A stretch of 64,000 bases of DNA from Desulfomarina profundi. GTDB lineage: Bacteria; Desulfobacterota; Desulfobulbia; Desulfobulbales; Desulfocapsaceae. The DNA lies in the NCBI RefSeq assembly GCF_019703855.1, contig NZ_AP024086.1, positions 806,001-870,000 on the forward strand, written 5' to 3'. The position numbers and the translations under genes were made by a program. The first letter of the stretch is position 1, and each line of letters begins with the position of its first letter. Under the pieces are notes generated by a model. The model worked only from the letters and a program-made list of their open reading frames with translations, was not told where the DNA came from and searched no databases. Below, piece after piece: positions 54,082 through 62,687 of this stretch.

Positions 54082-55154
54082 ATAAAGTTAATTTGTTAAT
54101 AAAAGAATTTAAGCTGAATTATGCGGGTGAAGTTGCTCTCTTTACTCACGATGGACAAGAGGGACAACTGTGGGGAAAAACCGATCCCCGGGACAGGATA
54201 GAACTCTGGAAGCCCACGGGCAGGAGGTATGACCTTGTTATTGGTGTTGTACCTGGGGGACATGGAAAATTTGACAGGGCAGTTGAGGCGGTTATGGAAT
54301 CCTGCCACTATTATCTTCATATAGGAGTCCCTCCCTCAGGTGATTATGCGGGGAGAATTGTACTGCGGCATCGATTGGCTTTTGGTGAGGATATGATTGA
54401 CATCACAGTATACATGGGGGATCTTACCGGGGAACTTATCCGTATTGATGATTATCCCACCGGCGTCCGTCCCCTGGTTGCGGATAGAGATAAAATACAC
54501 GAGATCCTGCTCAAATTTGAACAGTTGGAAACGGACTATCGTCTCGGTATTGTTCCGGCCATTCTGGACGAAGACATGAAATTATTCCTTTCAGGTCTTC
54601 GTTATATGCGACCCGTTCTCCATGGATATGATCACGGATATCCACATTTTTCAAAATACCTTGTGGAGCGTGGCGATCCGTATAACCAGAGAGGAACGGT
54701 TGGAGGGTTTGATGAATTTGAACATGATAATTCATCGGTTATTTTCGAAAAACTGCAAAAGGGGAAGAAGCTTCTGGAAGAGATTACAGGACTGCAGGTA
54801 AATGAGTATATTCCTCCCTGCAACAGGGCCGGTTTCAGGACCGGCCGGATACTGGAAGAACTCGGCCTGAGGAGATATTTTTCAGAAAAAAGAATTCCTC
54901 GTTGTCGGCTGGAAAGAATTGGATCAGATTTTTATGGTCGCACTTCTGATTTTCCGATGGGGGGACAGGCACGGGTCATTACCCTTCATGTTACGTGGGA
55001 ATATGACCTGATCAGAAAAGGTGATTCAAGCTCTCTAGTTAATTTTCTCTACTATCTTCGACGTTGCCGGAAGAGGAGGAGGGATCTTGCGGAACGTGTG
55101 TTTGCTGATCTTGTCCGGGTGATTGAGGCTGGTCTGGTGCCGGAGTGTTGTTGA
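54078..55154 (+). CDS. Polysaccharide deacetylase-like protein
   Basis: 358 residues from ATG 54078, the one overlapping the repaired GT stop; a start at 54024 would overlap it by 58 bases. The C-terminal half has a NodB-like fold with HGYDHGYPHFSK (metal-binding His pair) and YIPPCNRAG, the latter a conserved catalytic loop; the N-terminal 150 residues are a nonconserved domain. It would remove N- or O-acetyl groups from the growing glycan or from glycolipid GlcNAc. The 3' end overlaps the minus-strand gene at 55039 by 116 bp. Confidence 0.72.
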   Translation: MNKVNLLIKEFKLNYAGEVALFTHDGQEGQLWGKTDPRDRIELWKPTGRRYDLVIGVVPGGHGKFDRAVEAVMESCHYYLHIGVPPSGDYAGRIVLRHRLAFGEDMIDITVYMGDLTGELIRIDDYPTGVRPLVADRDKIHEILLKFEQLETDYRLGIVPAILDEDMKLFLSGLRYMRPVLHGYDHGYPHFSKYLVERGDPYNQRGTVGGFDEFEHDNSSVIFEKLQKGKKLLEEITGLQVNEYIPPCNRAGFRTGRILEELGLRRYFSEKRIPRCRLERIGSDFYGRTSDFPMGGQARVITLHVTWEYDLIRKGDSSSLVNFLYYLRRCRKRRRDLAERVFADLVRVIEAGLVPECC

Positions 55155-55593
55155 TAAATGACGGATAGAGTCTGTCCACACATTCCGGGCAGAAACCGTG
55201 TGTGAGTTGTATTTCGGAATGTTTATCAAGGTAGGATTCAAGATCGTTCCATTTTCCTCCCGTGTCCCGTATTTTTTTACATGAAGAACAGATGGGCAGC
55301 AGACCACTGAGGGTCCTGACTTTTTCTGCTTCTCGTTCCAGATCCTGGTTTTTTTTTCTCAACAGCTCTTCTGTCCTGTTGAGTTTCAGGAGCATCGAGA
55401 AGAATATTTTTGCGGGAACAGGGAGGATGAGAAGAGGTGCTGCTATACAGATTATGATACCCAGTGTGTCAATATACCCCTGGAAAACAACAAGGGACAG
55501 GGAGGTGATGATAACGGACAGCGTTATGACGATAGCTGTTATCAGTACCGAAATTTTGCCGGGACCATATTTTATGAGAATTCCTGTGAACAT
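55039..55593 (-). CDS. Membrane protein with cytoplasmic Cys-motif tail
   Basis: 184 residues from ATG 55593. Two hydrophobic stretches (ISVLITAIVITLSVIITSLSLVVF and GIIICIAAPLLILPVPAKIFFSML), a coiled coil (EELLRKKNQDLEREAEKVRTL), then CSSCKKIRDTGGKWNDLESYLDKHS and HGFCPECVDRLYP. This tail is widely seen at the C-terminus of Desulfobacterota sensor proteins (usually after PAS or histidine-kinase modules) and may bind metal. Its terminal 30 residues overlap the deacetylase gene and may be a read-through. Function unknown. Confidence 0.65.
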   Translation of the reverse strand: MFTGILIKYGPGKISVLITAIVITLSVIITSLSLVVFQGYIDTLGIIICIAAPLLILPVPAKIFFSMLLKLNRTEELLRKKNQDLEREAEKVRTLSGLLPICSSCKKIRDTGGKWNDLESYLDKHSEIQLTHGFCPECVDRLYPSFINNTPAPDQPQSPGQDQQTHVPQDPSSSSGNVEDSREN

Positions 55594-55613
55594 TCTACAC
55601 TCTTCTTCCTGCT

Positions 55614-58166
55614 TCAGTTTTTTAAATTCTCGTCTATTTTCACGTGTTCTGCAAGAAAAGAATGAAAGGCGTTCTGCCAGCTTTTTTCTTCCACCAGCGC
55701 TCTTCCTTTTTTCCCCATTTCGTGGCAAAGTTCAGGATTGTTCAGCAGGCGAAGCAGACCGTCAGTAAAACTTTCCACGCTTTTTGCCCTGGTGACCAGG
55801 CCGGTTTCCCGGTCGACGATGACCTCTTGAGGGCCGCCTGAATCACTGACGATGGCAGGCAGTCCGGAACCCTGGGCTTCCAGGAGAACGGTTCCGTAGG
55901 TGTCGGTGGTGGACGGAAAGACAAAAATATCACAGCTTCGATAGATTTCAGCCAGTTCTTCTCCAACAATAAAGCCTGTAAAAATAATTCCCGGCAGATC
56001 GGTTGTCTTTTCCTTCAGTTCGTTGAGATAGGGTCCATCCCCAACGATGACAAGGGAGATGTCTTCACGGGATGGACGGATTTTCCGGTAACTTTCCACC
56101 AGGATATCCAGGTCTTTTTCTTTTGAAACCCGCCCGACGTAGAGCAGAATGGTACTGTCCCGCGCGTCCCAGCGTTCCCTCAGTTCCATATTGGCCTTGC
56201 CGGGCCTGAAAAAGTCAACATCAATACCCTTGGCAAAGAGGTGGAGTTTTTCTTCGGCAATACCATGTTCAATCAGCTTCTGTCTGTATGCTTCGCTCAG
56301 TGTGAAGACCTTGTCCATTCTTCCATAGAAAAAGCGGATTAACTGCCAGGCTGCCTGTTCCATAGTCGGATCACCAGTGAGACGGCCCGTGTAGCCGGGA
56401 AGGTCGGTGTGATAAATACCGGAGACCGGGATGGAGAGAAGGTTGGCGATCCACAGGCCCAGCAGCCCGATCGGTCCCGGGCTGGAAATGATCAGTCGTG
56501 TATAACCCTGCTGTTCACAGTGGTGGATGAGGTCCAGTATCGGTGGTATGGCCAGGGTCATGGATTCATATTCCGGGAGGGGGAAATGGAAGAGCGGTTT
56601 GAAATTAATGAAATCCCCGTCATAATCGGGCTGAACCGGATGACTGGTGATGGCGGTTATGGGAACGGTGCTCTGCCTGGCCAGTTCCGTATATTTCCGG
56701 ATGATCTGGGCGGCGCCGTTCACATCCACCAGGGTGTCGGTAAACCAGGCCCATTTTTCTGCCTGGTTGGTGGGGGAGTGTTGTAGATTCCAGGTGGTAC
56801 CTATATTATTCAAGTATTCATTATCATAAAAGAAATGTTTGTATCCCATGATATAGGGGACTGCCGGCAGGATACCCGGTACAATCAGGGAGAGTTTGGC
56901 AAAGGCCTCCGGAATATTGCCTGTCTGTATATGGTAAAGCCACTGGCCGAAGGAGTACCTGTAGAGGGTGTTAAAGATGGTGGAAATAAACCTGTAAGTC
57001 TCTTCCTGCAGATCACGTGACGGGTTGCGGTTAAACAGCAGGTCCGTGTCCCGCCAGTCCTTCATCAGCTGTTTTATTGTTGATTTAAACGATTCCAATT
57101 CTATGGCTGAACCGATGGGTACATCCATGGCCAGGCATTCGCAATCATCCTGCAACTGCTGGTTGAGAAATTTTTTCTGGGCAAAGAGAAAGAGAAGCAG
57201 GCGCAGGCGGATGAGTTTCTTGAGGATGTATTTTTTTATAAACGAGGGGCGACGGCCCACTACGGTTTTTGTTTCGCTGACCGAGGCCAGTCGGTTGATT
57301 ATTTTCCGGGTTCGTGACTGGGGCCTGACTTTTGAGACAACTTTGATCAGTCGGTCATCAAAGGAGCCGGGTTTGCAGTACTGGTCGAGAATGGCATTGA
57401 TCCAGTTTGACTGGGTGGAATGGCTGAAAGCCAGAGCTGTCATACTCTGACCCCTGCCGCGACTTTTTTTTGCCTTTATACCGTCAAGAAAGGATTGATA
57501 ATCTGCTGCGTTTTCCACTTCAGTCCAGCAGCGACCCAGGAAAAAGGAGGAGTGATCATCAGAGCCACCGATCCTGCTCTTCTTCCAGGGTTGCCGGCCA
57601 ACGGGGGTGATATCATGTTTTTCCTGGAGGACATGTAAAAATTCCGGGGTGAGATTCTCAAAAAATTCCTGCTGCATGCGGTTGGCAGTTTCCATCTGCA
57701 GTCCATTTATTTCCTCAAAGCAGTCAAAGAGCAGGAGGACCTGTTCCAGATGGTTCAGTGTCAGTTTTCCCCTGTTGCAGTGAAAGGGATGGGGAACTGA
57801 GACAAGGGTGTTTTCTTCCCTGAAAAATTCGGCAAACTCCCTTATGTCATGGCGGAGTTTCAGGGCTGCCGTAAACTGCTGTTCGGTGATGTCATAGGCA
57901 CAGAGATGGATTTCCGCCGGCTCGTGCGGAAAACTGACAGTAAATTCACAGCTTATAAAGGTGTCGTCATATTTTTCTTTCAGTTCAAGACAGCCGTCTA
58001 TCCGGTTATGGTCGGTGATGGTGACAAAATCCATTCCCAGGGATTTCAGGCGATGATACAGTTCATCCGGCGGAGTATAGCTTTCCCTGGCGCCGAGTTT
58101 CCTGAATATCCAATGGATGGGCTGGTCGGAATGGATCGAATGGCAGTGCATGTCAACTTTTGCCAC
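55614..58166 (-). CDS. PHP-domain phosphoesterase fused to GT4 glycosyltransferase
   Basis: 850 residues from GTG 58166, chosen for the GGGGAG site and because the PHP domain starts at once (KVDMHCHSIHSD). PHP metal ligands: HCH at about 7-9, TITDHN at about 51-56, and a GSDDHSSFF motif near 220-228. A helical middle section (about 250-450) is unfamiliar. The C-terminal GT4 half has GVYHTDLPG-like, LYVGRVSKEKDLDILVESYRK, GDGPYLNELKE and the donor site FPSTTDTYGTVLLEAQGSGLP. Fused hydrolase and transferase could combine trimming or regulation with transfer. Both halves keep their motifs. Confidence 0.83.
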   Translation of the reverse strand: MAKVDMHCHSIHSDQPIHWIFRKLGARESYTPPDELYHRLKSLGMDFVTITDHNRIDGCLELKEKYDDTFISCEFTVSFPHEPAEIHLCAYDITEQQFTAALKLRHDIREFAEFFREENTLVSVPHPFHCNRGKLTLNHLEQVLLLFDCFEEINGLQMETANRMQQEFFENLTPEFLHVLQEKHDITPVGRQPWKKSRIGGSDDHSSFFLGRCWTEVENAADYQSFLDGIKAKKSRGRGQSMTALAFSHSTQSNWINAILDQYCKPGSFDDRLIKVVSKVRPQSRTRKIINRLASVSETKTVVGRRPSFIKKYILKKLIRLRLLLFLFAQKKFLNQQLQDDCECLAMDVPIGSAIELESFKSTIKQLMKDWRDTDLLFNRNPSRDLQEETYRFISTIFNTLYRYSFGQWLYHIQTGNIPEAFAKLSLIVPGILPAVPYIMGYKHFFYDNEYLNNIGTTWNLQHSPTNQAEKWAWFTDTLVDVNGAAQIIRKYTELARQSTVPITAITSHPVQPDYDGDFINFKPLFHFPLPEYESMTLAIPPILDLIHHCEQQGYTRLIISSPGPIGLLGLWIANLLSIPVSGIYHTDLPGYTGRLTGDPTMEQAAWQLIRFFYGRMDKVFTLSEAYRQKLIEHGIAEEKLHLFAKGIDVDFFRPGKANMELRERWDARDSTILLYVGRVSKEKDLDILVESYRKIRPSREDISLVIVGDGPYLNELKEKTTDLPGIIFTGFIVGEELAEIYRSCDIFVFPSTTDTYGTVLLEAQGSGLPAIVSDSGGPQEVIVDRETGLVTRAKSVESFTDGLLRLLNNPELCHEMGKKGRALVEEKSWQNAFHSFLAEHVKIDENLKN

Positions 58167-58313
58167 TGGTATGCTCCCCTGTGTTATCTGGTGCCTGTTT
58201 ATAAATGGCTTTTTTGCCTGATTTCCGCGTCGCTGCGGAAAATCTGATTGTTCAAGGCACCCTACAGTCAAATTGAAGATGTACCTGCCTGGGTATTGTC
58301 CGTAATCAGAATT

Positions 58314-59480
58314 TTACCGGTGGTTGGAAGGTACAGGTTTATAATTGTATAACAGGTGTCTGTAATGAACTATCATCCGTTCAATGGCCTGATCCCAGCT
58401 GCCGAATTTTCTGGCGTAATTGTGTCCTCTTTGGGCCCACGGTTCAAGATTACTGCTGCAGGCGTGTTTGATTTTCTCTATAAAATCCTGTTGATCTCCC
58501 CCCCTGTACATAAATGGGGAGTAGAGATGTCTCAATCGCAGGCCGGTTTCTCCTCGATCCGGACCAACCACCACGAGTCCGGCGGCCATGGCTTCCAGCA
58601 CCGCAAAACCAAATGTTTCATACTGGCCGGTTGCAAGAAAAACCTGGTTCCTGTTGAAAAGTTCCGCCAGTTTGCTCCTTGAGGAAATAAAACCCGCAAA
58701 ATGATACCGGGGATGGCTGATTGCGGCAAACTTTTTCTCATATTGTCCCCTGCCTGCCACGGTAATGGAGATATTCTCGTTCAGGAGAAGTTCCGGGATA
58801 CTGTTCAGGAGGATATCGATGCTTTTTTCACCATCCAGTCGTGCGGCATAGAGCAGTGCTGTTTTTCCCTGGTTTTGGGTGAACTTTCTTTCTGTATATG
58901 TTTCCAGCATCAGCGGGTCACTGCCGAAGGGTGTATATTTTACCCGTCGAATACCATGGGTTTTTAATTTATCTGCGAGCAGAAGCGAGGGAACCAGGGT
59001 CGTGTCAAATTTTTTCTGCATGGCAAGAAACAGCTTTTTCCCAATTCCGGCGATGGTCTTTCCTGCGGGAATTTTTTTCCCGGCCAGCCATGGGTCCAGG
59101 TAGGTTTCCGGTGAATCAGAGTGGAAAAAGGAGGCGCGGATCATTCTGTTTCGGAAGGGGGAAAAGAGTGTGAAAAATTCGGTCAGGTAGGGGTCTCCCG
59201 CCTCAATAACGTCCGGTTTTGCTCTCTGAATGAGCTGAAAAAGCCGGGAATAATCGAGCAGGAACCTGTAACCATCCGGGTCGGAGGTAATCGCCTTGCC
59301 ACGCAGTTGGACCAGATGTACATTCTGGCCGATTCTCTGTTCCCGGCGGTCGGGGCCGGGGTAGATGAGAATGTAGGAATCGGCAGGGTGTGTCAGGAAA
59401 TAATTGATTTTCGCCTGGTGATAGGTGCGAATACCGCCGCCGCGTGGCCCGTAGAATGTATTGATATCCAGAAAGATCAT
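58314..59480 (-). CDS. GT4-family glycosyltransferase
   Basis: 388 residues. Start MIFLDINTFYGPRGGGIRTYHQAK, the loop that receives the acceptor. DVIEAGDPYLTEFF and TLVPSLLLADKL follow, then the donor-binding LLYAARLDGEKSIDILLNSIPELL and LATGQYETFGFAVLEAMAAGLVVVGPDRG (E-x7-E). Its ATG overlaps the stop of the MMPL gene (ATGA), so the two are coupled. Substrates unknown; two GT4s with an MMPL exporter resemble glycolipid assembly. Confidence 0.87.
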   Translation of the reverse strand: MIFLDINTFYGPRGGGIRTYHQAKINYFLTHPADSYILIYPGPDRREQRIGQNVHLVQLRGKAITSDPDGYRFLLDYSRLFQLIQRAKPDVIEAGDPYLTEFFTLFSPFRNRMIRASFFHSDSPETYLDPWLAGKKIPAGKTIAGIGKKLFLAMQKKFDTTLVPSLLLADKLKTHGIRRVKYTPFGSDPLMLETYTERKFTQNQGKTALLYAARLDGEKSIDILLNSIPELLLNENISITVAGRGQYEKKFAAISHPRYHFAGFISSRSKLAELFNRNQVFLATGQYETFGFAVLEAMAAGLVVVGPDRGETGLRLRHLYSPFMYRGGDQQDFIEKIKHACSSNLEPWAQRGHNYARKFGSWDQAIERMIVHYRHLLYNYKPVPSNHR

Positions 59481-61842
59481 CTGTTCCTGTTTTTTTCAAG
59501 GAGCCAGGGGAACAGTACCAGGGATGTTACCCAGATACATGCAAGTCCCAGGGAAGCCAGGAGGCCGATTGAGCGTAGTCCGGGATGGTTAGCGAAAACC
59601 ATGCCGGAATACCCGGTAATGGTGGTGAGGGTACAGACGGAAAGCGGTGTGAACAGTTCACGCTGGCACGTGGGTGTGTCACCTTTGAGCTCCTTCCAGC
59701 GCCGGTAATAGTGAACCCCGAATCAACACCCATACCGATGAGAGCGGGAAAAATAACCACGTTGAAAAAGTTGAGTCTGAAATCTGTCAATGCCATGATG
59801 CCGGTGGTCATTATCAACCCGGTTACTAGGGGAAGGGAGATGAAAAGACTTTCTTTCAGGGAGCGGACGGAAAGAAAAATCAGCAGGAAAACTCCGGCAA
59901 ATGAAAAGATAAGTGTCCAGGGACCCTCATCGATTACGGTCCACAGGATTTCAGCGAATACAGGCATTTCTCCCACGGGGCCCTGGACGCTGTCCGGCAG
60001 TTTCAAATTATACATTTCCCTGGTGAAGGCCATGGCGTTTTTACCGTTTCCCCTGGAAACATTGGGGTAAATTCCCGCCAGGTAAAACAGTTTGCCATCT
60101 TCGTTCTTCGCGGTCAGTGAATTGAGAAGGTTTTTCGGCAGCATATCGAGGTCTGGTCCCTGTTCCGGTAGCTGCCAGTCCCTGATGTCCAGAGCCCAGT
60201 CGTGGATAAGGGGATCTTTTATTTTTCTGATCCAGCTGCCCTGGAGCTCCTCCTGGATCTTTCCGATGAGAGCGGCTCGCTGTAGTCTGTCTTTCCGGGT
60301 GGGGGCAAAGGTGCGAACCGATGTCACTTTCTGGAAAAAGGAATGTTCCAGTTTCATGCTGGTGTTGACAGCCTGCAGGAGCCGATCCAGATTGGGGATG
60401 TCCGGAGCCAGGTAGAGAGCCCCGGGAGACATGTAACGCGTCTTGTAAACCTCTTTATTCCGTTTGTTAAATGTTTCATCCTGGACGATCTGCGGCTTCA
60501 GTTTATTGAAATCATAATTGAATTTCAGGTTTTTAACGGAGAGAAAGAGACAGAGGGGAAGAAGTAACGTTGTGATGACGGCTGTTTTGGCAAAGAGTTT
60601 TTTTCGGTGATTTTTCGGTGGTGCAAGGGGTTTGACAAGCCCAAACCTGTAAGCGACAAGCATTGTCGGCGGCATCACCGTAACCATGGACAGGAGCATG
60701 ATGAGAATCGTTCCGCCACCAATAAGGCCGAATTCAGAAAAACCGCGGAAATCAGAGGCGGTAAGGACCAGGAGGGCCAGGCCGGTGGTCAGTCCTGAGG
60801 CCATCACGGAAATTCCCGTCGACTTGTATGTAAGGATGAGTGCCTGTTCCGGAGTATATAAACGCAGTTCCTGCTGGAACCGTTTCACGAGATGGATGGA
60901 ATAGTCTATACCCATGCCGAACAGGACAATCAGGAGAAAGGAGGTGATAATATTCAGGTCACCAAGAACAGGCGGAACCAGGGCAAAGGCCCAGAGCAGC
61001 CCTGCTCCGAGAGGGTAGAGTAGCACCGGTAATACGGAAATGGAGCGGAAACTGAGGATAAGAATCAGCACCACAGCGATCATTGTAATTGTACCCGAAC
61101 GTTTGAGATCAGAGAGAATTACATCATATTCCTTGAGGTTATTGATCTGGGATCCACCAACTCCCGACCATAAGCCTGTGGTAGCGGTGATTTCCCGGCT
61201 GATGGTTTCCAGTTTTACAAGCAGGGAGTGGAGATTGGCAATGTTGGAGAAACCCGCCTTTGGACGGATGAAAATACCGATTATTTTACCGTCCGGGCTT
61301 TCGTGGTACCGGGTCAGTTTGGAATAGCGGTCGAAGAGTCGCTTGATTTCATCCTCATCTCTATCGGAGACTGCCGCGACACCATTTCCTTCTCCTGAGA
61401 GAAGATCAGTGGTAAACGGATTCAGTTCAGCCTTGATGGAAAGGGTATAATCAAGTATTTTTTCAAGATAATTTGTCGATATAAGCAGGTAGCGAAAGTG
61501 GTCGATAAAGCTCTTTGGGTAGGTATAGGTTACGCTGCCGACCACATCAATCCGCTCAACTCTTTTGGCTGTTTTCTCTACTGTTTTTATGAGTTTTGCA
61601 CGGTCGTCACCCTTGATGAGGATGGTGAAAAATCCACCGTCTGAAACAGTTTTTTCCAGTTTTTTTGTCCACATGGCAGCGGGACTTGAGTCCGGCAGGA
61701 GACGGATGACATCTGTATTGAGAGCAAGCCTGGAAATGTTGTAAAAAGACGGCAGTGTCGGTAGAAAAGTAATGACAAGCCAGATGAACGGGTGTCGGCA
61801 GACAGAACGCGCCAGGGCGTTAAGAAGGTTTTGCAGCTTCAT
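59477..61842 (-). CDS. RND/MMPL-family exporter, HpnN-like (one frameshift)
   Basis: About 788 residues with one extra C in CCCC at 59716-59719 (minus strand GGGG to GGGGG). As read the frame leaves the family after GMGVDSGF and ends in unrelated residues at 59527, but the corrected frame gives DSGVHYYRRWKELKGDTPTCQRELFTPLSVCTLTTITGYSGMVFANHPG and LLASLGLACIWVTSLVLFPWLLEKNRNR to a stop at 59477, overlapping the next gene. Two RND halves, each with a large periplasmic loop and GMGIDYSIHL (first) and GMGVDSG (second). Moves lipids such as hopanoids to the outer membrane; substrate here unknown. Confidence 0.88.
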
Positions 61843-62687
61843 ACGCAGTTATAAAGTACCTTATGGTCGCCTGAATCCGTTAACGTTTGATACGCAATGA
61901 GAAGAATATTAAAATCACAAAACCGTGACGGACCAGGTAAGACGAAAAAACAAAACCACCAGGCCGATACGAATTCAGGATATGGAAATTTTGGTTGAAG
62001 TACTACTACTCAGATGGAGAGAAAAAATCAATGTCTCAAATTGCAACCTGAGTATATGTGAAACCCGGCCTGTCAGAAATTGTAAAAAGGGGGCTGTTAA
62101 CTTTTCCAATGACTGAGAAAAAAATATCTGTATACCTAAATCCTGCAATTGGCAAGTTTTTCGGAGATGCGAGGCATCAAGGGCGCAGACGTATTAACAT
62201 ACTTCAAGCACTTGATAACGAAGCAGATTCGATGAAATTGCCAATCCCCCAGGGCAAGGGAATAAAGAAAAAACAATCTCACTCTGATAGTGAGTAGTAC
62301 AGCCCCTGTTGTAATATTATAACTATCTGTTTATACATTATAAATATTTTTTCTTTGTTCCCGAAGTGCAGGATTTGGGGTATAATAATTTCTGGTTACC
62401 CTTGAAACTCAGCCAACCTGGTAATGCGGCAATAGTTCAGGCTGGCCTGTGGTTAACAATCATAAAAAACCCATTTCTGAACAGACACCAGATAATATTT
62501 TTCCTGATTATCCGGTTTGGACAGGTTCGGTGTAGCCTTTATTTATTATTTCAGGTAATGGTTAATTGGAAAATTGCAGTTCGGGTAGAATTTATTTCGT
62601 AATTGAGGGTTCCATTGTTTTGTAGTCAAAGGGGAAAAATGGCTGTGTTGTATGCTCAGCCAGGCTTTAAGGGGGAATGTGTCTGCA
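61843..62687. other. 845-bp intergenic region
   Basis: Holds the second family B element (62134-62380), the dispersed motif TTTCTGAACAGACACCAGAT at 62474, and about 290 bp upstream of the element with no structure I recognise. Several short ORFs have no codon bias or motif. The GTG of the activase follows at 62688. Confidence 0.6.
62134..62380. mobile_element. MITE-like element, family B, second copy (inverted)
   Basis: About 247 bp, ends ACCTAAATCCTGCAA and GCAGGATTTGGGGT (one mismatch in the inverted repeat). It is the reverse complement of 2422-2668, with matching internal blocks such as GATGCGAGGCATCAA and AAAGCAGATTCG-like stretches. Confidence 0.8.
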
